A stretch of DNA of 24,168 nt. Source: Thalassiosira profunda. Taxonomy: Eukaryota > Bacillariophyta > Thalassiosirophyceae > Thalassiosirales > Thalassiosiraceae. The notes beneath the pieces are model-generated. The model made no database searches. It worked only from the letters and a program-made list of their open reading frames with translations, and was not told the origin of the DNA. This document shows positions 17,713 to 24,168 of this stretch, piece after piece. The translations under genes were made by a program, and so were the position numbers. Position 1 is the stretch's first letter, and every line of letters begins with the position of its first letter. The DNA is taken from contig JALLAP010000046.1 in the NCBI GenBank assembly GCA_036939355.1, positions 1-24,168 on the forward strand, given 5' to 3'.

Positions 17713-20700
17713 ATGGCGTCGCCTACGGCGAGGGTCCTCTGCCGCTCGGCGAGCCCCTCTGCCAGCAAAATCGCCCCCCAAATCTCTATTGCAAAAGGCT
17801 CCCTCCCGCATGTGCCTGCCCATCCACTCTCCACCGCCGCGCTGCATAAGCTCGTCAATGCAAAGTATGAGCAGCTTGCAAAGCCATGGAAGGCGTCGAT
17901 TATGTTTCCCGTCTATCCGGCGCATGGTTCGAAGGACGATATCCCGAAGATTATGTCGAAACCGCCGATCGAAATGGATATCTGCGAGTACTTCAACGGA
18001 GGTAAATACCTCACCGGAAACGACAGGCTGTACTTGTGCCCTACGATGTACCCTCCACCGCATGAAAAGGGCGGAAAGGAAGAGAGAGAAGAAAAGTTCA
18101 AGGCTCTCAATCGAGACCTGCAAAAGGCTGCAAAAGATTGCGGATCACCAATTGCTCTGAGATCAAGCGGAGTGAACGGTAGCGACGGTAGGGTCGAATA
18201 TCGGTACATGTGTGATTATTGCAACGGAAAGGCTAGGTCGAACAACGCCAAATCCCAGGAGCAGCACAGGGTCGATTCGATGAACAACAGCGATAAGTCG
18301 GGGCGACGGAGCGGTGTAGGCAAGTCGGGGTCGAAACGGGTGAACACAACCGACAAAAGTGTCCCGTGCTCGTTTCACTTCAATGTGAAGTACGATGCCC
18401 ACGGGTACTACATCACCCTCTACCGCCAGGCCGGCAATGCGGAGCACATCGGACACCCTCAATTCGACCCAGAAAGAGTCCCCGACTCGATTCGGTACAT
18501 GAGCCCGGAGGAAATCGAGTCCGCGAAGCATGCCATGGATGCCACCCGGAACAAAGCCGTGGGCCGGAACTTGGTCAAATCGAAATACGACAAGTACCTT
18601 CCATACGCCAAATTGGTGTACATCGATTCCCTTGGAAAGGATGCAGAAGACGAATATGGTTCCCTGTTCACGATGCTCGAAAAGGCGCAGGACGTCAGAT
18701 TCAATATTCTCTGGTCGTGCGAGGCTGATAACGGAGATGGCTTGGTGGCGACCTCGTCCACTCAAATTGACGGTGTCGAGACGCATTGCGACATCTCCGA
18801 TAATCCTGCCCTGAAACCTGTCGCCGACGAGGCTATCCGGGATCGTACCACCCAAGGCATCGCCGAAGACGATATGGTCTTCCACTCCATCGCTTGGGCA
18901 AAGGAGAAGACGTTCCGCTACTTCAAGCTCAACCCGGAAGCGGTGACCTGTGACGTTACATCGCATACGAACAGGGGTGGATTTCACCTGCTGACCTTTT
19001 CTTGCAAGACGTCGATCAACAAGCAAGTCGTTTTCCTTCGGATCTGGATTCCGAACCAAAAGACCAGCTCGTTCCGCTACGTTCTCCAAGAGTCGCTGCC
19101 CAAGCTCATTCCAGAGCACATACGGCTCCGTGTCAATTTCATCATGAAGGACGGGGACCCGCAGCAGCACAAGGAGATTCTCAACGCCATCCGTTCCTAC
19201 TTCAAAAACGCCACCGACGGTGGCTGTGGGTACCACATCATCAATATGGGGTGGTCCAGGCACGTCAAGGGCGCCGACTGCGTCCCGGCCGAGAATCTCG
19301 ACCTCTGGAAGCGAATCATCCGCGGCATGCACAAGTGGATGTACACGTGGATGCGCCCCGGGTACTGCGAGACGGAGGAGGAGTACAACATCTCCAAGCT
19401 CCTCCTGCTGCAATTCGTCGGCAGTCGCTACGTGAACCGGGTGACGGGCGGGAACCAAGTCCTGATCCAGATGATCGTTGGCTTCCTCCGCAACCATGTG
19501 TTTGTGTACGAAAATCTGTACCTTCACTTCCGCCGGAAGGATGTGCGGAACTTCGAGGTGTCCCACTCATCGGCCCACGAAGGAACGAATTACGGGCTCA
19601 AGTCTCATGCTGCGGCGGTAAAGGCAACCATGACTCTCGATAATGCGGCCGCGGCGATGGGCATCCAAGACGACATGAAGGGGGCCCAGTGCGACCACAT
19701 CGTTCACAACGACTTCCGGAAGCGAAACAAGACCTGGTCGTCCTGGCCGACCGCTCCGCATCTCACCACTTACGGCGAGGGCTTGGTGATGCAATCGTAC
19801 GCACGCAGCGGCGAGTACATGGTGAGGCGGGTGGGGCCGGACACCTTCCAAGTGGTGTATGTTGGCAAAGGATGCGACCAAGCCTTCGTCGACCGATACA
19901 TTGCTCGGGAGGATGGCGATGTCGTCGCCGCGCCGGCCGTGGCCAGTGCCAATCCCGCCGAAACGGAAACGGACGGCGACGATGACAACATTCCTACTCT
20001 TGTCTCCGGAGAAGACGCCGACTGCGATATCTCGGATTGCGCCGTGCCCCTCTTAAACCGAGCGCATCTTGTGGTCCTCAGTGATCCGTCGTCCTGCAGT
20101 TGCAAGAAGCACCAGCGTTGCGGCTTTTTTTGCCCGCACATTGTTGCCTGTGCGGAGGCCGTGTGCAAGGAGCTGGGCGTCCCATTCGAAGGATTCAGTC
20201 ACGAGAGTGTGTCCGTGCGGTGGTGGAACGCCTACATGTACTACGGGTACAAGGTGGATCCGAATGAGGACGAGCGCGAATGGGTTCAGCTCTTTCACGC
20301 TCTGGCAACGAACGATGCCGCGGGGCCACGATTCGACCATACGATCCCGGACAGCATGGCCATTCATCCGCTCGTAGATGATCTCTCGGCCTCCGACCGC
20401 CTGAAGAACTACAAGAAGGATGCGCTCCCAAAATTGGATGGATTCGACGGCCTCCGCTCGTGCACGCATCAGCCAAGCCTCTCTCAACAGGCGGAGAACG
20501 CTCTGCTCTCGGACGAGGCTCTGCTGAGTACTCTGGGGGCACTCAGTTCGGAGGCCGCGGAGGAGGTGTTTGCGACGACGATCTCGGACGCGGTAGCTGC
20601 TCACAAGCCAGGAGTCGGCATCCGGAAGGCTTTGTATCCCATCTGGAACGAGATCACGGCGGTGCACTCGTCAATGAAGAGCGACGAATGGGACACGAAG

Positions 20701-20895
20701 CTGGAGGATATGCTGAACAATCACCTGTCGGAAATGAGGGGCGCGCTGCGGGAGTCGAGGAAGAAGACGAGGGACGAGGGGAGTGCGGACGGCAGTGGCG
20801 GCGGCTCGAACAAGAAGAAGCGAATCACATCGATTCTCTCCGAGCAGTACGAGGGACCGGCCCGTGTCCACAACACGAAGGCCCACCCATTCTAG
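17713..20895 (+). CDS. Mutator-like (MULE) transposase with SWIM zinc finger
   Basis: This is a cut-and-paste DNA transposase of 1060 residues, intronless and apparently intact. ATG 17713 (GACCATGG) is the first credible start. The frame is open a further 1365 nt upstream, but that part is antisense to the UBA gene. A putative N-terminal zinc-binding DNA-recognition module has C167xxC170, C219 and H245xxH248, like WRKY/GCM1- or FAR1-type fingers. The MULE catalytic core has CDVTSHTN (D414), then IMKDGDPQQH (D480/D482) followed by C505xxH508 (CGYH), typical of the MULE CxxH block. The third acidic residue is probably E623 in HEGTNYGLK. A SWIM finger follows, C795-x-C797-x9-C807-x-H809. The C-terminal ~180 residues are helical, ending in a Lys/Arg-rich segment that may be a nuclear signal. 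FAR1/FHY3-like domesticated transcription factors share this layout, but the flanking repeats favour a transposon. Confidence 0.88.
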   Translation: MASPTARVLCRSASPSASKIAPQISIAKGSLPHVPAHPLSTAALHKLVNAKYEQLAKPWKASIMFPVYPAHGSKDDIPKIMSKPPIEMDICEYFNGGKYLTGNDRLYLCPTMYPPPHEKGGKEEREEKFKALNRDLQKAAKDCGSPIALRSSGVNGSDGRVEYRYMCDYCNGKARSNNAKSQEQHRVDSMNNSDKSGRRSGVGKSGSKRVNTTDKSVPCSFHFNVKYDAHGYYITLYRQAGNAEHIGHPQFDPERVPDSIRYMSPEEIESAKHAMDATRNKAVGRNLVKSKYDKYLPYAKLVYIDSLGKDAEDEYGSLFTMLEKAQDVRFNILWSCEADNGDGLVATSSTQIDGVETHCDISDNPALKPVADEAIRDRTTQGIAEDDMVFHSIAWAKEKTFRYFKLNPEAVTCDVTSHTNRGGFHLLTFSCKTSINKQVVFLRIWIPNQKTSSFRYVLQESLPKLIPEHIRLRVNFIMKDGDPQQHKEILNAIRSYFKNATDGGCGYHIINMGWSRHVKGADCVPAENLDLWKRIIRGMHKWMYTWMRPGYCETEEEYNISKLLLLQFVGSRYVNRVTGGNQVLIQMIVGFLRNHVFVYENLYLHFRRKDVRNFEVSHSSAHEGTNYGLKSHAAAVKATMTLDNAAAAMGIQDDMKGAQCDHIVHNDFRKRNKTWSSWPTAPHLTTYGEGLVMQSYARSGEYMVRRVGPDTFQVVYVGKGCDQAFVDRYIAREDGDVVAAPAVASANPAETETDGDDDNIPTLVSGEDADCDISDCAVPLLNRAHLVVLSDPSSCSCKKHQRCGFFCPHIVACAEAVCKELGVPFEGFSHESVSVRWWNAYMYYGYKVDPNEDEREWVQLFHALATNDAAGPRFDHTIPDSMAIHPLVDDLSASDRLKNYKKDALPKLDGFDGLRSCTHQPSLSQQAENALLSDEALLSTLGALSSEAAEEVFATTISDAVAAHKPGVGIRKALYPIWNEITAVHSSMKSDEWDTKLEDMLNNHLSEMRGALRESRKKTRDEGSADGSGGGSNKKKRITSILSEQYEGPARVHNTKAHPF

Positions 20896-20903
20896 ATGTT
20901 TCA

Positions 20904-20913
20904 TGTAAATAAA
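20904..20913 (+). terminator. Polyadenylation-type signal of the transposase gene
   Basis: TGTAAATAAA lies 8 nt after the transposase stop and contains AATAAA (20908-20913). It is the clearest polyadenylation hexamer in the window. Being so close to the stop, the 3' UTR would be very short. Confidence 0.5.
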
Positions 20914-20957
20914 TTGATGTGTGAACCCTTCTTCGATCTCTCTCGATGGGTCAACGA

Positions 20958-21487
20958 TCGACAGGGCTGCGAGCGATATGGAGCCAGCCGGGGAGCACGG
21001 GACGTCCCGACAAGCAGTCGGTCCTCGTGCTCTCTTCGAAGGACAGCAGGCAACAGCTTGATCGGGATGTACGGCGGTCTGCAGGAGGGCGGTCGGCAGG
21101 GCTGCGAGCAATATGCAGCCGGCCGGCCGGGATGGGTGCGAGAGCTTGCAGCTGGCTGACCGAGATGTCACGATGGAGGAATGCTTGCGGCGGGTTGATT
21201 CGGACGGCAGTGGTGCGAGAGCTGCGGTCGGCAGTGAGCCGGCTGGCCGGGATGCTGCGATTGGAGGGAGCCTCCGCGCCGGCACAAGCGGGCGGTCCTC
21301 GTGCTCCTTTCGAAGGACGGCAAGGAAGACGGCGGGCGCGGCAGGACTGCGAGAGCTATGCAGCCGGCCGTGATCGGAGGAATACCCGCATGAAAGATGG
21401 AGTGCATGCAATCGGGATGGACGGCGGGCGCGGCAGGACTGCGAGAGCTATGCAGCCGGCCGCAATCGGAGGAATACCCGCATCGAA
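20958..21487. repeat. Diverged direct repeats, family A (92-bp period in best pair)
   Basis: The best pair is 21331-21395 and 21423-21487, nearly identical over 65 bp (GGCGGGCGCGGCAGGACTGC..., then TCGGAGGAATACCCGCAT). Older relatives sit at about 20958 (GACAGGGCTGCGAGCGATATG), 21089 (GGTCGGCAGGGCTGCGAGCAATATG) and 21226-21260. A second motif, GGTCCTCGTGCTC then TTCGAAGGAC, occurs at about 21020 and 21296. No gene seen; frames on both strands are repeat-driven. Confidence 0.75.
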
Positions 21488-21724
21488 GTGCAGAGACTGC
21501 TCGGGCTGAGTGGACGTGGTGTCGGCAGCCTGGCAAACACTTGCCAACACAACAGCCCTCGCAGCCACTGCAGCTTCGATTGCTTGTCTTGCAGGAAACG
21601 TGACGACTCTGCACGGAATTTCTGGTATAGACTGCTTGTCGACCAGGCGAAGAAGACCGTGGCAGCGATCGGTGAGGCTGAACCGTGACGATTCGAAGAA
21701 GAGGGTTGGGAGGGATGGGAGCTT

Positions 21725-21905
21725 GGGACCGGGAGAAGGCAGATGTTTCCTGCACCTCTCCGGTCCGAGCGGAGCACCAATTCGCATTGAAGATGGAGTG
21801 CAAGGGGTTGATGGAGGAGGTCGTGGGACCGGGAGAAGGCAGATGTTACCTGCACCTCTCTGGTCCGAGCGGAGCACCAATTCGCAGGAAGATGGAGTGC
21901 AAGGG
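21725..21905. repeat. Tandem repeat, family B (100-bp period, two units)
   Basis: Units start at 21725 and 21825 with GGGACCGGGAGAAGGCAGATG, and about 80 bp are conserved with only a few substitutions (TTTCC/TTACC, CCGG/CTGG) and a short indel. A fresh duplication by comparison with family A. Confidence 0.85.
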
Positions 21906-21934
21906 CAGAGGTTGATCTTGGTTGGGTGCTTGCG

Positions 21935-22065
21935 GTCCGTCACCACAGCTTCGGCGTTGGCAGGGGATCGGGCTGATGAGGGCATGGTGGTGGTCGAGTG
22001 ACGCTCACGAGCCAGAAAATCATCCGTCACCGCAGCTTCGGCCTTGGCAGGGGATCGGGGGCCTG
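21935..22065. repeat. Direct repeat, family C (two units)
   Basis: CCGTCACC(A/G)CAGCTTCGGC(G/C)TTGGCAGGGGATCGGG occurs at about 21937 and 22024, period about 87 bp. It continues the repeat mosaic toward the palindrome cluster. Confidence 0.8.
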
Positions 22066-22125
22066 ACGGCCCTGCCCAGGAGATGCGGCTCGGTGGCTTG
22101 CTGGGGTCGGTGCTTGGGGGCAGTG

Positions 22126-22257
22126 ATTGCAATAGGATCGCAACTGCAGGGTAAACTCTATTGCAATAGACACGATTTGTGAGTGGCGAAGATGTGAATT
22201 GCAATTGATGCACACTGTACTCACCTTTCTATATGAATTGCAAGTGCGAATTGCAAT
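22126..22257. repeat. Cluster of ATTGCAAT palindromes
   Basis: The 8-bp palindrome ATTGCAAT occurs exactly at 22126, 22160, 22198 and 22250. A one-mismatch copy (ATTGCAAG) is at 22237. It is an AT-rich island between the GC-rich repeats and the decayed repetitive coding region. Such spacing suggests binding sites for a dimeric protein, perhaps the transposase; this is inference. Confidence 0.7.
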
Positions 22258-23160
22258 CCATCGAGAGGGGGCCGGCAAGGTTCCACCGGTCCCGGGCTCG
22301 AATCTCCGCTCGATCTCCCCCGATCCGCGTCGAAGATCGCCACGAACGCCACGCCGAGCAAGGGCTCGATGTCCTGCCTCCCCTCGATCGCGTCGTGGTC
22401 GTCCTCGACCTTCAACTCGGCCGCGAACAGGTGCAGCCCCGGACACACCCACAACACATGCACCATCGCCTCAATTCCTCCCGCCCCGCCGCCCACCAAC
22501 ACCACGTCGCCGCCCATCACGAACGACACGTCGAGCGAGGGCGCCATGCCGTACATGCCCTCGGTCCCGTCGTGGTCGTCCTCGACCTCAAACCCGGTCA
22601 ACAGCAGGTGCACCCGCGGGCACTCGAACAACAACACATGCACCGTCCGTCGCCTCGATTCCTCCCGCCCGGCCGCCCACCAACACCACGTCGCCGCCCA
22701 CGAACGACACGTCGATCGAGGACTCGGCGTCGCACGTCCCCTCGATCACGGCGTCGTCGCACTCGTCGTCGTCGTCCACCTTCAACAGCAGCCGCAAGCC
22801 GCGAACACGTGCACCGGCACCCCCACAAATCGACCTTCAACTTCTGTCCCCCCGCCGAGACGCTCACCATTACCGCCGCCGGCGCCACCACCGCCGCCGT
22901 GCTGCACTCGAACGACGCGTCGACCACCCGCACGTCCGACAGCCCTCGTCGTAGACGGTGCCCTCGTTCATCTCGAGGGCCAACGGCCGCGAGGCGGACT
23001 GCTGATGGGGGCGGCCGCGCTGCATGTGATGTACGTCTGCAGCCGCGTGCTCGCCCCCGCCGTCGTCCCGCCCACCTCCCCGCTGCCGCCGCCGCCGGTC
23101 CCGATGTCGTCGCCCAGGAGAAGCCGCCCGCGCCGCCGTTGTGCGGCGCCGAGCTGAATT
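22221..23160 (-). pseudogene. Decayed repetitive coding region of unknown family (~180-bp repeats)
   Basis: On the minus strand three frames in turn read coherent protein. About 22960-22805 gives LSDVRVVDASFECSTAAV...GGQKLKV, 22797-22640 gives DDAVIEG...SSIDVSFVGGDVVLVGG, and 22643-22221 gives two more similar units (GGDVVLVGGGAGGIEA; EDDHD(G/A)xEG; LxVxFV), ending at TGA 22221. The motif for DVSFV recurs at 22699, 22518 and 22341 (181 and 177 bp apart), so it is a tandem of about 60-residue beta-rich units. Copies are close in DNA sequence, but the 22646-22655 region has about 4 extra bases that break the frame, and a second shift lies near 22800. Segments upstream to 23160 also look coding (GGEVGGTTAGAST). 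No start is certain, and I do not recognise the family. AAAG|GTGAGTAC at about 22226-22216 could be a splice donor, so a multi-exon gene with sequencing errors is possible. Confidence 0.4.
22341..22715. repeat. Tandem ~180-bp repeat, three units
   Basis: Anchors CACGAACG(A/C)CACG(T/C)CGA lie at 22341, 22518 and 22699. The right two units are near-identical over about 90 bp (22450-22540 against 22631-22720) apart from one insertion of about 4 nt and a 3-nt deletion; the left unit is more diverged. Confidence 0.75.
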
Positions 23161-23281
23161 GTGAGCTCATTTGGCCGTTGGTCGTTGGTTTGGGCGCGCG
23201 GTTCACGGTTAAAGCGTTACAGCGGTTCAGAGGAGAGGAATCTTGAACCGTTGTGGTGAACAGCTCCCAAACCGACGAAGA

Positions 23282-23310
23282 CAGACCCTCGCGTGTGGAA
23301 GAGAAGCGGA
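23282..23310 (-). repeat. Right arm of the 29-bp inverted repeat (candidate element terminus)
   Basis: The exact reverse complement of 17494-17522. It lies 3' of the transposase and upstream (on the minus strand) of the decayed repetitive coding region. The outer flank (AGCACTTGTGGGTTCCC) shows no evident duplication of the left outer flank (CGTGCACCTCCA). Confidence 0.75.
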
Positions 23311-23336
23311 AGCACTTGTGGGTTCCCGACCGGGCA

Positions 23337-23356
23337 AAAAGCCTAATTAGGCTTTT
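23337..23356. repeat. 20-bp perfect palindrome
   Basis: AAAAGCCTAATTAGGCTTTT is perfectly self-complementary and starts 26 bp beyond the right inverted-repeat arm. A near copy lies at 23525. A factor-independent terminator is not expected in a nuclear genome; cruciform, a protein site or a small non-autonomous element edge are options. Confidence 0.8.
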
Positions 23357-23524
23357 GTTAGACGCAGATTTTGAATGCATTCTGGACCCCCAACGCTAAC
23401 ACCCAGGCAATGCAAACTAGTTCAAATCAATGTACAACAGGTTCCGTGCTCAAAATTCCGATCAGATGAGGGCAAATGGTCGCATAGGGGCCGAGTTGCA
23501 GCCCTATTTTTTGGGCTTGGGAGC

Positions 23525-23542
23525 AAAGCCTAAATAGGCTTT
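23525..23542. repeat. Second copy of the AAAGCCTA palindrome
   Basis: AAAGCCTAAATAGGCTTT matches the 23337 palindrome except at the centre and keeps 8-bp self-complementary arms. The two copies bracket about 170 bp with no gene. Confidence 0.75.
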
Positions 23543-23853
23543 TATTGCAACTGATATTAAGGTGAGTAGAGGGAGCTCCAATGGCGATCTAAGGCGCCAA
23601 TCTTATCGGAATGGGGTCCGCCTGGGGTGCGGTGGCGCTGGTTTGGCCACGGGGGTGGTTGCGGGGCGTCTCTTGCTACCAATCGGAGCGGGGACGGAGA
23701 GCGGAAAATCGAGGTCGCCGTCGGACTGTGAGGAGTCTACGACGGCCGTAGAGGCGGCGATGCCGCCGCCGGGCGGCTCCGTCCACCGCCATATATGTCG
23801 GGAGGAGGCTGCGGTCGCCGGTTGGGCGGGGAGCGGCGCTCCGGTCGCTCTAT

Positions 23854-23904
23854 CCCCGTCGACGGCGGTGGTGCACGTGTTGTGCATCACCGCCGTCGAT
23901 GGGG
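23854..23904 (+). ncRNA. Long near-perfect hairpin, candidate structured RNA
   Basis: Arms 23854-23876 and 23882-23904 are 23 nt each with a 5-nt loop (GTGTT). They pair at 21 positions by Watson-Crick and at the other two by G-U when read as plus-strand RNA; in a minus-strand RNA these two would be A-C mismatches. T53/A105 extends the stem by one pair. It could be a small-RNA precursor, a foldback element or a recombination remnant; no transcript evidence is available here. Confidence 0.45.
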
Positions 23905-24168
23905 AAGTAGCCGCTTCGCCGCTCGTTGGCCGAATTGGACCGGACCGCCGCGCCGGGGCGTCGCCGGGAGTGTATCCGTCGAGATGGCGCCGGGGGTTTG
24001 GGGGATGAGGCGACCTCCGGGCCGTAGGGCGGCGGATCGCGCCATGGTTGGGGTGTTGAGAGAGGGCTTTTTGAGGTCGGCTAGTAGAGTAAGTACTTAT
24101 TCCTACGTAAAAAATCGGCGAGTCCAAAAAACAACCCTCCAACGATCCCTCGGGAGAGCGCCGACCAA

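Larger units (their letters stand above)
17494..23310 (+). mobile_element. Candidate Mutator-like (MULE) DNA transposon, ~5.8 kb
   Basis: The span is defined by the perfect 29-bp inverted repeat at both ends. In order it contains a MULE transposase with SWIM finger (plus strand), a downstream polyadenylation-like site, a 1.2-kb mosaic of direct repeats, an ATTGCAAT palindrome cluster and a degenerate minus-strand repetitive coding region. Long subterminal repeats and captured gene fragments are known for MULEs. Target-site duplication was not found, and the inverted repeat could instead be an internal or subterminal part of the true ends. The transposase itself is open over its full length. 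Confidence 0.55.
23161..24168. other. Non-coding stretch with palindromes and a long hairpin
   Basis: This region of about 1 kb has no gene I can support. It holds the right inverted-repeat arm (23282-23310), two AT-rich palindromes (23337, 23525) and the long hairpin (23854-23904). Open frames across 23562-24142 on both strands begin with GTG or TTG and have low-complexity Pro/Arg/Ala content. Confidence 0.5.

Noticed and set aside
21356..22213. 285-codon minus-strand open frame over the repeat mosaic
   Set aside because: It is created by direct repeats whose translations merely repeat; no protein-like conservation other than the DNA repeat itself.
23562..24142. 148-codon plus and 179-codon minus open frames at the right end
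   Set aside because: They begin with GTG and TTG, overlap each other, have low-complexity composition and contain the long hairpin; no domain is visible.

Overview
This window looks like nuclear DNA of a GC-rich, gene-dense eukaryotic microbe. Three genes have single short GT-AG introns (about 80 to 102 nt) and the others have none. Intergenic gaps are often only 100 to 300 nt. The protein set is eukaryotic: kinesin-4, Golgi-type glycosyltransferase, ORC6-like, Nup133 and a SET-domain protein. Two details point to a stramenopile such as a diatom or a related alga: a kinase with the 'DLKPDNVGFD...LLDFGLA' catalytic loop, and a protein resembling the DUF6824 family. This lineage call is inference and I name no species.

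Left part, 1-17.4 kb, host-type genes. Kinesin-4 (minus, runs off the left edge), a GT31/Fringe-like glycosyltransferase (minus, 2 exons), ORC6-like (plus), Nup133-like nucleoporin (minus, 2 exons), a SET/MYND-TPR-2OG-oxygenase fusion (plus), a protein kinase (minus, 2 exons), a DUF6824-like protein (plus) and an acidic UBA-domain protein (minus). Many are divergent pairs sharing short promoter regions (glycosyltransferase/ORC6, Nup133/SET fusion, kinase/DUF6824) or convergent pairs (ORC6/Nup133, SET fusion/kinase, DUF6824/UBA). Functionally this is a housekeeping mixture of chromosome motors, replication origin, nuclear pore, protein modification and signalling, and it does not look like an operon.

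Right part, 17.4-24.2 kb, mobile or accessory DNA. A 1060-residue Mutator-like (MULE) transposase with a SWIM zinc finger is followed by about 1.2 kb of mosaic direct repeats. Next come a cluster of ATTGCAAT palindromes and then a decayed minus-strand coding region built from ~180-bp repeats with frame-breaking indels. A 29-bp perfect inverted repeat (17494-17522 and 23282-23310) brackets all of this and may mark the element's ends (~5.8 kb). Beyond it are two copies of a short AT-rich palindrome (23337, 23525) and a 23-bp-arm hairpin (23854-23904) whose only two non-Watson-Crick positions would be G-U pairs in a plus-strand RNA.

The most notable items are the methyltransferase-hydroxylase fusion, the complete-looking MULE with its repeat-rich, gene-fragment-carrying right half, and the RNA-like hairpin. 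No rRNA, tRNA or CRISPR array was seen.
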